DNA from: Stachybotrys elegans
Taxonomy: Eukaryota; Ascomycota; Sordariomycetes; Hypocreales; Stachybotryaceae
Direction of reading: 5' to 3'
Length of the DNA stretch: 64,000 nt
Assembly (NCBI GenBank): GCA_020746835.1
Contig: JAGPNK010000013.1
Coordinates: forward strand, 1,116,001 to 1,180,000
The position numbers and the translations under genes were made by a program. Positions 23,401 to 33,780 of the stretch are shown piece by piece; within the stretch, counting starts at the first letter, position 1; each line of letters begins with the position of its first letter. The notes under the pieces are model-generated. The model searched no databases. It was given only the letters and a program-made list of their open reading frames with translations, and had not been told where the DNA came from.

Positions 23401-24728
23401 ACCTGGGGAGAGACAGCCAGTGGAAGCTTCATTTCAGCACACATGCTCTTCCACCATCACATGGGAGCATTCTGCACCACCTGGCATGGATCCCTGTTGG
23501 CCAGGATCATTCAGGTGCAGATAAAAAGGATCAACCTCATGATGACCGGAGCGTATCCGATCAGCACTCTGACAGCAGCGAGGCATCTGAAGATTCATCT
23601 GACGACAGCTCTGATGACGATTCTAACGACGATTCTGACGACGATGACTCTGTTGGCCCAAAAGATACATCCGATTCTGAGAGCACCGCAAGATTGAACG
23701 GGGGTCCGAAACAGGGCCAGATTGCCAAGGAGACTATCATGATCATGACTCCTGATGGCATGCCTCACTGGTCAAAGGCTTGGACTCGTATTGCTGGGAG
23801 GTGGGCTCAAGTCAGAGTCGCCGCACATCCCTCACTCCCGCTAGTCACTCTCTCTCACACCCCATTGAAGCTAGAGATCATGGACTTGGTGAAGAACGAG
23901 CAACGAACCTTGAATCTCCCGGAGATTGCGGACCTCGACGATTATACAGTGGCGTCTTGTAGAGGTGCGTAAAGTTCAACGTCTTTCTTGGCAGGTAACT
24001 TTATCCAGACTGACCACGCAGAACTTCAATTCTCTCCATGCGGAAACTATCTCTATCTGCTCCTCGTATCCTTCCGATCGCAGTCCAATATTACCATATG
24101 CAACGTCAAGCTCTCGACATTCCTCTTCGACAGTAACGACGATACCGATGGCTCTATCCTGCGCAGCTTTCATGCCGACAGCTTCACATATCAAATTTGG
24201 CGGCAGCTCGAAACTATTCCAACCCCTCTGGCACTAACAATTTGGGACAGCGAAAGTGTCACGGTGGCATTACCTCCATTAACATGCAATCCCAGAATAG
24301 TCAAGATTAGACTTCCACGGGATGATGGCAAGGCGACCGCAGATCCAGTACGGGAAGCCATTCTCACTCTTGCATCGCCCATATGCTTCCCCTCATCAAC
24401 GCCGTACAGGGAGCCTCAACTAGTCCGCCGAACTGGAAGTAAGGGGGACGACTACCTGCACTTGGCTCTTGGTCCTTTGAAGTCGACACCTGGGTTTGAC
24501 AGTGAGAATCGGAGCAGTCCTCCTGTTGTACTCCGGTGGAAAGTTTCTAGCAAAGATGGCTGGGTGTCGTGGAATGAGGAGAAGCACGGGTCATCGGTAG
24601 ATTTCGGCACAAACCGGGAAACGCTTCACAGGCTCCGTGGCAGCTTTGTCGACGAAAACAAGTCGTTCGCTGTGCCGATTAGAGGCGGGCTGGATTGGGG
24701 CAGGCGAGGGTTTTTAAGTTGCTCTTGA
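20446..24728 (+). CDS. NACHT STAND protein with beta-propeller-like C-terminus
   Basis: Three exons, 20446-22166, 22214-23964 and 24022-24728, give 1392 aa; a later ATG at 20524 is also possible. Removing the 47-nt first intron joins ELAR to IFLILVGAVQS. The second intron is taken as 57 nt (23965-24021), joining SCR to ELQFSPCGNYLYLL; an earlier acceptor would leave an implausible 30-nt intron. The N-terminal helical region of about 280 aa resembles DUF7708. The P-loop SPGSGKTVLAS (Lys338) and Walker B YVVVDGVDEC define a Nephrocystin-type NACHT. The C-terminal half has WD/propeller-like strands interrupted by a highly acidic Ser/Asp tract at about 23561-23690. Such proteins are fungal NLR-like sensors. 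Confidence 0.85.
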
Positions 24729-25367
24729 GAGTAGGGAACGATCGGGGTTTAATCATGAAACTCATACCGTCAGACTTCTTGCAGTCCATCAAGTACCTAA
24801 GCCACAGCCTGTCCCCAATGCCTACTGTAGCTGGATAGAAAGAATAATAGAAACTAGCCCAACACCCATGTTCATGTCACTGACCAGAAGGTGACGCCAG
24901 GTCTAATACTACAGCTAAGCGAATGTGTCTGTGGTTCCTGTAATTACATGTGCTGCCTCTTAACTAGCTAGAGCTTGAACATGGTGGCGTACTCTTGTAA
25001 GGGCATCCCGAACAGCTGGACAGCTAAGTGGACTCAGCTGGACTCTCACCACGTCGTTAGCAAATTTGGGCTTCCGGCGTGGCTGATCTACGCTCTAACG
25101 GCCCCGAAGCTTGAACGCATTGAGAATTGGCGACGCCCGAGAACATGGGTACAAGAGCTGAGCTGCCCTGGGACCACATTATCGTTTACTAGCCTTACGG
25201 ACTATTGGCACCTCGGATTGTTAGACCTTTAGGAGTCTCATGGCCGTATTATGGTCACGGAGCATTTCTCCCATGCTAAGAATACATAAAAGCGTAGTTC
25301 CTCCCGAGGAAATAGCCACACGCTCTCTTCAGGATCAAGTCAACAACAGTCTCGGTTTCTTTACACA
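24729..25367. other. Intergenic, no gene recognised
   Basis: No supported gene; it includes the upstream region of the secreted protein at 25368. Confidence 0.4.
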
Positions 25368-26743
25368 ATGAAGTCAAGCTTCAACGCCGTAGCATTCCTT
25401 GCCCTTTTTGTGGCTGGCAGTGCGAGTCCCGTCCGAGACTCAGCTCGTCGGGATGAGCTGGTGGGCAGTGTTCCACCAGGCTCGGGACAAGTGCCCAGTC
25501 AATTCCAGAAGCGGGCGATGGTGTGCAATGCAGACAACGCCCTTCGAGCTCTGAGGGCGACTAAGCGTGCTGCGATAGCCACACCATTTTGCCAGCAGTA
25601 CATCAGCATTCCCACGTCAACTGCTACCGTCACAGTCACCCCGTCCACGTATGTACCGCTACTGTGTTGCAACAACAAGGCCAGAACTGACTACTATCGC
25701 AGGCTCATTTCCTCAACTGCCATTGTTACTGAGACCGACGTCTACACCGAGTTTGCGTATGAGACTCATGTCTACACCGTCACTGTCGATAAAACAAGCA
25801 TTGCCACTGTCACGGAAACTGTCGTCGTACCTTATCAACTATCTAAGCGTACCGAAGTGCCGGTTCCAGATTTCATGCAGACCTACCCAGCGTCACGTAT
25901 CTCAAGTGCTTGCTCCTGCCTAGTTGTCCCATCACCAAGCACCACTGTCACTGCTACTGCCGATAGAGTGGTAAGTTTTGCTGTCGCAAATGCGTAAACA
26001 GAGGCCTAACAAGCAGATAGACAGACTACGACATTTCGACCCGTGTCACGGTGCTTTCCGTACCTACCACTTTCGTGAGTGTTACCCGAGTCTGGTGATG
26101 AGTTAATCAGAGTCTAACAATCTGCTAGACCATTGAAACGTCAGTCACAACCGAGGTATGTCCTATGACTCTTGTCGATCCAATTCGTAACCTCAAGTAA
26201 AAGCCAGAAACTAAAATTGTTTAGGAAACGCGACTTGTTGCCACAGTCACAACCACGGAGACAGTTTCTTTTACAGCTACACCGGATTCCGAGTTTTACA
26301 TTAAATCTTCTGGTGGATCCTTCGTCGGCCAATATCTGACGCCATTTGCAAACTCCAATGATGACCGCAACCTCTTTTTCACGAGCGACAAGACCATTGC
26401 TACCAAATTCAGGCTCGGGGCAGATGGCATCATGAGCTTTTCCGACTCTATCCGACACGATCCTCCGGTCGAGGTGCGATCGTTCCTGAACACGGGTTGG
26501 CAGTTGGAATCGGTTTACTTCTCCAGTGCTGCGGCCCTCGAGCCTTGCGTCGAAGGTGGCAGTTGCTACTACATCACCTTTTCCATCAATACAGACAAGG
26601 TCCTTGTCTCGACAAATTCGAATGGCGTGACCCAAAACAGGGTCTGTGATTGGTTTGGTGCTGGACTGCAGTGGCATTTAGGCAAACCTGAGGCAACTGG
26701 CAATGATTGCGAACTTGTGACGCTGACAGTTGAATATGTTTAG
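25368..26743 (+). CDS. Secreted Thr/Val-rich protein of unknown function, five exons
   Basis: Exons 25368-25648, 25703-25970, 26021-26074, 26129-26155 and 26225-26743 give 382 aa. A signal peptide (MKSSFNAVAFLALFVAGSAS) is followed by a pro-segment ending at a Kex2-like QKR site near residue 48. Then comes a Cys-containing segment (VCNADNALRALRATKRAAIA) of a kind common in sordariomycete secreted proteins. The middle is a Thr/Val repeat region (TVTVTPST, TVTVDKTS, TVTTTETV), probably O-glycosylated and extended, partly encoded by 54- and 27-nt exons. The C-terminal globular domain of about 140 aa has four cysteines and ends LTVEYV. The first intron is 54 nt, in frame and stop-free, so retention would add 18 residues. 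I do not recognise the function; a surface or wall protein is likely. Confidence 0.75.
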
Positions 26744-27593
26744 AGATTGCAAGATGTGACTATCTTGGGCTTTATATATATATTAATTGCAAGGACTAAT
26801 TCTCAGTCCGGGACTCAAGGCTGTTGGATATTGCATATAGTAATGAACATAATACGGTCTGACAATCCCTTCATTGATCCTGCGGGTAGCAAGGCCACTA
26901 TTGTGCACATACACTATTGTTCTTTTTCTCCCACTACACGCACCTGCCCACTACTATAAGTGACAATAGTGGGCGATGCGTAAGCTGATTGCTTTTGTGT
27001 AGGTGTATGGATGGCTGGATTTCTCTGTCTCTACGAGCGGAAAGAAGGGAATGCAACCTATCTGTACACGCAATTGCAAAGTTTTCATGGCTTGTGAGCA
27101 AGTCTCTGGGTCCAGGACTACTCCGGATTCAGACATGGTGCCTCCGTTTGGGATTTTGTCACGATCCCACTATTGGCTGCCAGTGTTCTCTATTTTAGGT
27201 GTCGGTTCAGGTAGGCTATAGGGATCGGCAACACTTGTGATCAGACAGCCAGCTACGCATGCCAGACTAGAATTCAAAACGAGTCTCACGTACACCAGTG
27301 GTTGCCAGAGAGCAATGAATTACTAACTAGCAAACGATTTAAGTAAAAAGAGTGTAAATATTGCATCGAGCAATAAAAATACTAGCTAGCAAACAATTTA
27401 AGTAAAAAGAGTGTAAATATTGCATCAAGCAATAACAAACAAGGCCATAGACCGGGTCTAGAAAACAAGACCCCTACCGCAAACCATCTATCCCGTTCTT
27501 TCAAAATCAAGTGCCGTGCTTCCATCCTTCTGCATCGCCATATGTCCGTACCAGTACCCGCTGGTTGTCTTGCCGATCGTTCCCTGGAGGGGA
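26744..27593. other. Intergenic with inverted and tandem repeats
   Basis: No gene recognised. It contains an inverted repeat CCACTATTGT/ACAATAGTGG (26895-26904 and 26963-26972) and the tandem duplication listed separately. Confidence 0.4.
27321..27435. repeat. Tandem duplication of a 56-bp unit
   Basis: Units 27321-27376 and 27380-27435 lie 59 bp apart and differ at three sites, all A/G. The inner 50 bp (starting CTAGCAAAC and ending CAATAA) has two differences; both would be CpG to CpA changes if the first copy is older. Confidence 0.9.
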
Positions 27594-28161
27594 TTAAGGG
27601 TGGGCGTCAAGAGCAGCCTGGATTTCCATAATCTCCTCGTTGCTGAGGTTCTGAAAGAGAATCGAATCAGAACCCATGGGGATTGGGCTGCCCTGGTTGT
27701 GCTCCCCGGTGATGACTGTGGCAAGGGTCATGCAGGAGGGAGGAATACCCTCAGCGAGAACGCCTTGAGAAAAATAAGTTAGTAAATAGAGTTTAACAAG
27801 CTTAAATTACGTTGAGGGCCTATGAAATGAAGCACGAATTGCATGTGCACTCACTTCCAGGGGCGGGACCGGAGAAGGTAACAGTAGCGGTGCCGAGCTC
27901 CTCGCGGCAGAGCTGCCAGGCAAGCTGGTTCTGCTCCTGGCGGCGGTAGACGCGGCTGACGCTGCGGCGGTTCTGACCGTTCTGGATGGCAGTCGTAACG
28001 GTTCCTGCGACAGCAGAAGCGGCACTGACAGCGTTGGAGACGGCACCAATGCCGGCGGCGGTGGCGGCAGGAATAGCGAGGAAGTGGGCGGAAGAGACTT
28101 GGACCAGAGCCAGGGTGGCAACGGCGGAAACGGTAGTCTTGAAGGAAGGCATCTTAAACAA
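27594..28161 (-). CDS. Small secreted protein of unknown function
   Basis: Two exons on the minus strand, 28161-27855 and 27763-27594, give 158 aa; the 91-nt intron has a TACTAAC branch site. A start at the second Met (28152) would drop three residues and give a more typical signal peptide (MPSFKTTVSAVATLALVQVS). The mature part has an Ala/Gly/Val-rich segment (AATAAGIGAVSNAVSAASAV), dibasic sites (NRRS, YRRQ) that may be processed, and two cysteines, one in each exon. The end reads SNEEIMEIQAALDAHP. A TATA-like element lies at 28346-28353. Size, signal peptide and dibasic sites fit an effector-like or surface protein, but no family is recognised. Confidence 0.75.
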
Positions 28162-28345
28162 GTGATGAATGGGAAAAAATGAAGCAGGATTGGCTTGGTT
28201 GTCGTGGAAGTAGTTGTCTATGAACTTGATTGAGAGAAGTGAAGGAAAGAAAAGAAAAGAAAAGAAGGTAAGGAAAAGTTGGTAATGAATGAACTGAACT
28301 GAACTGCTTGCTCTGAATCAATGAAAAGCGAGGGAGAAGGGTGCT

Positions 28346-28353
28346 TTTATATA
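28346..28353 (-). promoter_or_regulatory. TATA-like box of small secreted protein gene
   Basis: TATATAAA on the minus strand, about 190 nt upstream of the start at 28161. Position and sequence fit a core promoter. Confidence 0.5.
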
Positions 28354-28705
28354 CCATGGTCCCCCCATGATGAGCTCTTTCCTCTTCCCTTCTTCGTTAT
28401 TGTTGGTTCTGGACGAGGTTCAAACGACACCATCGTCCTGTTCTCCTTACCCCTTCTCGTTTAGTTTCCACTCTCGCATCAGCTGAGACCTGGGAATAAA
28501 CTTAGACCAAGGAAGAATTCCGGTGAGACTACCGTTCAGTAATCGTGTAACATGTTTAAGGTTGGTGTGATCGGCAGGGGTCAGAAACAAGGCGTGGGAG
28601 CTGACGCGAAAGAAGAGGCGTTGCGTGGCAGTTACACAGGCAGTAAAATTTGACCAGGGATCGTCATTGTCCAGCCACTAGCACAGCACGTAGCCCGCAG
28701 TAGAC

Positions 28706-28804
28706 TACGAAGGTTAATTTCAAAAGTGTTGGCTAGCCCCCAAGTTCCATCAGGGGCTTACTGAACTTGGGGGCTGGCCAACACTTTTGAAATCGACCTC
28801 CGTA
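28706..28804. repeat. 99-bp near-perfect hairpin (42-bp inverted repeat)
   Basis: Arms 28706-28747 and 28763-28804 are reverse complements with only four mismatches, separated by a 15-nt loop. All four differences put A or T in the left arm and G or C in the right arm copy. It lies in the space between divergent genes at 28161 (minus) and 29042 (plus). It could be a MITE remnant, a foldback RNA source or a regulatory structure. Confidence 0.9.
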
Positions 28805-29041
28805 TCTTTCTGGGACCCATTTGCATTGGCGAATCAGGCGTACGACAAGGCCAATGGACGCCATAGCTGAGACCCATGCTGAGGTGAGCGTTGGTCGACA
28901 AAGGTGCTACGATAATTCAATATTTAGCTCCTTTTCCAAGCGGAGAGAGACCATAACATTATCTCATCTCTTTTTTCCTACTTCTCACAGCATTTCAGCA
29001 AAAGCAATAACTCCTCACTTTACTGCAAAATCTCGTCAGAT

Positions 29042-29697
29042 ATGGACACCGCGCTACAGACCCCCAACCCTGCCGTAACCCTGCTCAGCGATTATGAATC
29101 GACGCAGGAATCGGTCCTGCTTATGACTTGCTATGATCTCTACTTCAAGAAGGTTGAGGTCTCGGATGGCTCGGGCAATCGACTCTTCACCGTCAACGGA
29201 AAGACGTTCTCGTCGTGGAGCTGGCGGCGTACTGTGACTGATCACAAAGACGAACACTTGTTCGACCTCCGCAAGATAGGCTTCGGGGGGCGTTGGACCG
29301 TTGAAGATCCATCCAAGCAAACCATTTGCGACCTGGAGCACAAAAAGCGCTTTACGGAGCCCGTCGCCGTAGACGCTACTGTGCATACCCAGGCTGGGGA
29401 CCAGGTTCTTGTTGTTATGCGGCCAAACGACTACGCCGCAACAACCACGACTGTCAGCGTCAGCGATACTACCATTGCCGTGATAAGCAAGGTTGTGGAC
29501 AACATACAAGCCTATAAAACGGACAAGGAGCGGAGCGTCTGGAAAGCCAAAATTGCCGGTGGGGTCGACTTGAGCCTTGTGAGTATCCGTCCATGTTTCC
29601 GCCTATCTGTTTATTCTGGGAGAAAACATTAACTTCGCTGCCGATCCTCATCATGATGCTGTGCCGCGCAGAGATGGGCCATGTTTGGAAGCAATGA
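29042..29697 (+). CDS. LURP-one-related/Tubby-like protein
   Basis: Exon 1 (29042-29578, 179 codons) is clear. It has the Tubby C-terminal-like beta-barrel signature of LURP-one proteins: LMTCYDLYFKKVEVSDGSG, NRLFTVNGKTFSSW, HLFDLRKI, then a strand-rich middle and VWKAKIAGGVDLSL at the end. The last exon is proposed as 29623-29697 after a 44-nt intron with acceptor GGGAG, adding a hydrophobic helix ending EMGHVWKQ (203 aa in total). That splice is weak; a different acceptor at 29671 would give another ending. LURP-one proteins are linked to defence in plants and are of unknown role in fungi. The core family call is firm; the 3' end is not. Confidence 0.75.
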
Positions 29698-30047
29698 GAC
29701 CATCGAGTTATTCAGCAAGGGGGAAACTTGTTTAGAGGAGGCGCTGTAGTTGGTGCGATAGCTAATTTTAACATGATGCCATTACTGCGAGGCAAGGTGC
29801 ATATTGTGAGAGGCGCCGCTAATGAGGCGGATAGGAGGCCTCACACCGTTCTCTCCACGGCTCTAAATCAGTCCGAACCTCTCCTAACGTCACGGGGCGT
29901 GTCCCGACGCCACCGGCATATCTGACAATCGCATGTAGTAAGACGTCGAGTGGGGAGCCTTGCAGGAGGCTGGTGGATATAGAATGTCTGAGGTTTGCAT
30001 GTAAGACCAAGCAACTATACCATAAATAGCAGTTTACTTTTTGCAAG
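29698..30047. other. Intergenic, no gene recognised
   Basis: 350 bp with no motif called; it probably holds the promoter of the acyltransferase gene. Confidence 0.4.
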
Positions 30048-31334
30048 ATGGTAGCAATTGTAATAGGGAGTGTTTATAATCATGACTTGCGCCATGCTAC
30101 CTCCCCCCCAACTGCAGAACCGCAACGACATAGCAAGATGTACGCTCAATTCCTGTTTCCTTGTATTAGCCCTGTTTCTTATCTACTTCTGTCCTTCCTT
30201 GTTTTCCACTGGGCCCTGCATACCCGTTCTCAGCGTGTCCGTCTTTTCCTTGCGCCATTCTTTCTGGGTTTCGCATGGCTCTCCTTCACCACATCAGAAG
30301 CATTCATCATACCTACCCTTGTCGGCATCTGGACCCAGAGCATTGTTCTAAATGTCTTTCACATCATCTCGCTACTCTTCATAGAAAAATGGCCTGCACC
30401 GGAGCGTGACAAGGGCAGTTCGTTGCTGTCCGCCAAGGCGTTTCGAACCACGTATCTTGTGTGGGGAAACCCGCAGCTTCTCTCTGAAGCGAGCAAGAGC
30501 AAAGACGATGTCAGAGATGGCGATTCCCTAGTCACCTTCCTAATCCTTCGCCTCCCGAGACTACCACTCTACTATTACTTGCACAGATACATGCTGCCCG
30601 CCATTTTCGTCGAGACAATGGTTGAGATCTATCCTGAGGACGTGGCTCAATCAGCGCTGCTCATGCGGCTGTCAAGTTTGACAGCTCGCGAAACCGTCGT
30701 TCGCTTGTATGCTGTTGCCTCTTGGATCTGGGGCAGCTTCATGCTGATGGACGGCATTCACACCATTTTAGCAGTGGTCACGGTAATCACAGGTCTCTTT
30801 AGACCAGCCGATTGGCCGCCTCTGTTCGGCAAGCCCACTGAAGCCTGCGGCTTGCGCCGATTCTGGGGTCGGTTCTGGCACCGTCTGGCTGTCCGCTCAT
30901 ATTCAAACTATGGCCGCCTAGTTGCGCAGAGTTTTGGCATGCTGCAGCACAGCCATCGTACACCAGGAGCGGGTGCCGTTATTGCCTTTACAGTATTCTT
31001 GATCTCGGGTCTCACGCATCAAGTCATCAGCTGGCGCTTGGGCACAAATGATTGGCTAGATCTGCAATGGTACTTGCTCAATTTTGCAGCCTGCTTCGCA
31101 GAGACTGTGATTGTTTCGGCTGTTAGGAGCGCAGCGAAACAGGCCGGTTGGGCTCGGGAGTTGGCTGTCATCGAGAGAAGCTGGCTAGGCTGGGCTATAG
31201 GCTTCATGTGGACCTTTTCATTTTTCTTCTGGGGTGTTCCTCTATGGAAGTTTCCGCGTCTGCATAAGCAAGTCACCTCTTTCGACAGGTGGATGTCTAT
31301 ATTCTCCAAGATGACGATCGTTCCGCCAACATAG
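30048..31334 (+). CDS. Wax-synthase-type membrane O-acyltransferase
   Basis: Intronless, 428 aa (or 398 aa from the Met at 30138, which removes a 30-residue polar leader and starts just before the first membrane helix). Eight or so hydrophobic helices are visible. The wax-synthase domain signature appears as WPPLFGKPTEACGLRRFWGR, then FWHRLAVRSY, and the likely catalytic His lies in FLISGLTHQVISW. Fungal members acylate sterols, fatty alcohols or secondary metabolites such as trichothecenes and meroterpenoids; they are common tailoring enzymes in gene clusters. It sits tail-to-tail with the NCS1 permease gene, 194 bp apart. The substrate is unknown, and a biosynthetic partner gene is not evident in the window. 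Confidence 0.85.
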   Translation: MVAIVIGSVYNHDLRHATSPPTAEPQRHSKMYAQFLFPCISPVSYLLLSFLVFHWALHTRSQRVRLFLAPFFLGFAWLSFTTSEAFIIPTLVGIWTQSIVLNVFHIISLLFIEKWPAPERDKGSSLLSAKAFRTTYLVWGNPQLLSEASKSKDDVRDGDSLVTFLILRLPRLPLYYYLHRYMLPAIFVETMVEIYPEDVAQSALLMRLSSLTARETVVRLYAVASWIWGSFMLMDGIHTILAVVTVITGLFRPADWPPLFGKPTEACGLRRFWGRFWHRLAVRSYSNYGRLVAQSFGMLQHSHRTPGAGAVIAFTVFLISGLTHQVISWRLGTNDWLDLQWYLLNFAACFAETVIVSAVRSAAKQAGWARELAVIERSWLGWAIGFMWTFSFFFWGVPLWKFPRLHKQVTSFDRWMSIFSKMTIVPPT

Positions 31335-31528
31335 AAGATGGAACAAGATGTGGTCTCTTAAATTAGAAACTGACGAAGTTTTAATTTGGAAACCAATTAT
31401 ATGGAAACTTTGTTCACACAGGCATCTCGGATTATAGAGGTCAGGTCAGATAATGTATCATAATTGGGCTTGTCTATCTTACGTATTATTGCAATATAAG
31501 CTAGAAAGGAGCACAGGAATGGCCAGAG

Positions 31529-33780
31529 TTAGACGTTAATGGTTGTAGTCTCAGCCTTGAACTTGGCAGATCCTCTAGTAACCGGAGTCGAAGGTTCTGC
31601 CACGTCAGCTCCAGTCAAGGTTTCTTCCTCATCCGTAAATGGGGCTTCTTCGCCTAGTCCCTGGGGTGGGAAGAGGAAGTTCAGACCTAAGAAGAGAGAA
31701 AGGCTCATGGCGACTCCGACAAGAAATGTGAGATTGTACAACCGGATCCATGAGGTCCAGCCCGAGCTTTCATGATCGTCCACAATGGCTACAAGGCCAG
31801 CTGCAGAAGGCAATCTTGGTTAGAAAAGGGAAATTCTACGACGAGAAGGGAATGATGAATGCGACTCACGAAGAAATGGCGCGGTGCAGACAAAGAAGGC
31901 AGCAAATGCACGCCAGTTGAATCCATGGTCAAACCAATAGATTGATGAGCTATTTCCAACATAAAGCTGATTCAGTTTCAGCTTCATTCTTCGGACAATC
32001 AGATGATCTGCCAACATGACTCCACTGCCGACTGGTTAGAATCTTTTTGCTTTGAAGGTTTCGTGTTCAACCTACGTTGCCGGAGCCATGAAAACACCAA
32101 AACCACTCAGTACTTCCAGGAACCTGGTACCTGATGTCATCAGCTGCCAAGGTCTGTTCAAAGAAGTTAGTATCGTTGTGGTCTTAAAGCTAAGAACAGG
32201 AGAGACCAACTGCACAGCAATGCCAATAATGGCCATGATGTAGCTTCCCCGGCGGATGTTAATGTACTTGGGCCACAATCCCGATAGATCCATTCCGCAA
32301 GAGACAGAGTTTAAGACAACGGATATCTTGAAGTGAGTCAGCAAGCCAGACCATGACACAATAGAAGATTTAAAGAAACATGTACCGAGAACTGTGAAGC
32401 AACGAAGCCCAGACTAGCGAAGAACACGGCTGCTCTGACGCCTGGGCTGGAGTGATAGTGGTCCTGGATCGAGGCCAACAGCGTGATGGGGTTCCAGATG
32501 ATGTCGCCTCCCATAGCTTCACGCGCCGCACTAGTGACTATAATTCCGATGCATGCAGTTACAGCAATCGTCAGTGGGGATGAGACGAGCTGCGAGACGA
32601 TGGGAGAATAGGGAGTAACCGCGTATCGAGTCCAGTCAGACTGGCCCAGCGTCCCGGCTCCCCAGGCTCCTAGAATAGCTGTGATACCAAAAGTGAAAGC
32701 CCAGCCTTCATTCGCAGCTGTCGCGGGCTCCTGAAACATGCGACCCGCGCCATGAGCCTGAGATACGCTCCTAAGGTGCAGCATCAGCATCGTCATGTCG
32801 TCGGCATTGGTGCAAAGGAAGTACCCACCAAGCAAGCATGCCAATGCAGCTAGCAGCGAACAAAATAAAGCAAATGACAAAAGGCTTCTGCAGTTTCTCG
32901 GGCCGAATAAGACATGCTGGGATAAAGAAGGCCATCCAGATGACAAGACCGATAAAGTCTTTCGTCTCGAGATGCGAGCTTGCCGCGAAGTAGTTTGGCA
33001 TGTGTGCAAAGCCTAATGTATGCCAATGTCAGCGGCTTTGCCGGTTTGATCCAAAATTTACATGGGCGAGGCGGGACGAAGTACCTGGAATGATTGCGCC
33101 GATGCACACTCTTGTGGCCATGCCGCCCCAAGTAGCTTGGAAGCCGAACCACATACAAGAGACGAAGACACGTAGTAGTACCGGGACTAGTTCGATGTTA
33201 GTATTTACTACTGCGCTGTAGGTAGGCATGCACCAACAATATGACCCTCGCATGCCCCATGTTGATCGACTCGATACAGTGAATCCGATGTGGTGGTTTG
33301 CTCCCATCCACCCGCAAGCGACAGCGAGAAGACCAGTCAAGACACCGCCTACGATCTAAAATGGTGTGAGCGGCTTGCCGTCAGCCTCGTGGGCTCGTGG
33401 GAAGGCTATACTAACCACAACCCCGATAGCCTGCTGCGGGCTGAGCCCGAATGCCAAGAGTGTGCTGCCCGTCGTCCACGCAGAAACACACGAACCCGAG
33501 ACGGTCCAATACCCTAAGTATTACTGTAAGTGATGGTGAAGACATATGGCATGTTACATGTCCGACATACCTATGAAGGACCACGCTCCATATGTTTGAC
33601 GGTCCTTGGGAATAGGGATCAAGTCACGATTGCACCATTGCGTGTTGGCGTAGTTCGCATTCTCGTCTTTGGGGCTGTTTGATGCATCAAGATTAGCGAC
33701 CCATTCCACCTTAGGTATGAACTAGCCAACGACTTACCATTCCAGCCGTTGCTTCACACGGTCCCAGTCGATACCCATTT
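31529..33780 (-). CDS. NCS1-family nucleobase/allantoin-type permease
   Basis: Eleven exons on the minus strand: 33780-33740, 33674-33571, 33513-33416, 33355-33238, 33186-33085, 33012-32829, 32770-32386, 32326-32211, 32153-32076, 32024-31870 and 31800-31529. They join in frame to 550 aa with all junctions GT-AG. Family landmarks are NRDLIPIPKDRQTYGAWSFI, the GSTLLAFGLSPQQAIG helix, RSTWGMRGSYFPVLLRVFVS, WFGFQATWGG, GQSDWTRYAV, and APATGVMLADHLIVRRMK near the C-terminus. This fits the Fur-like (uracil, allantoin, uridine) branch, with 12 membrane helices and cytoplasmic tails. NCS1 proteins import nucleobases by proton symport. Its divergent promoter is shared with an aldo/keto reductase, close to a thymine-hydroxylase-like gene, so pyrimidine uptake is a reasonable inference. 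Confidence 0.9.

Noticed and set aside
22167..24021. Breaks in the NACHT gene at about 22.2 and 23.97 kb as evidence of a pseudogene
   Set aside because: Both are removed by short introns with good donor, branch and acceptor sites.
26895..26972. Inverted repeat CCACTATTGT/ACAATAGTGG as a transposon end pair
   Set aside because: Only 10-bp arms, 58 bp apart, with no target duplication or coding content; it may be chance.
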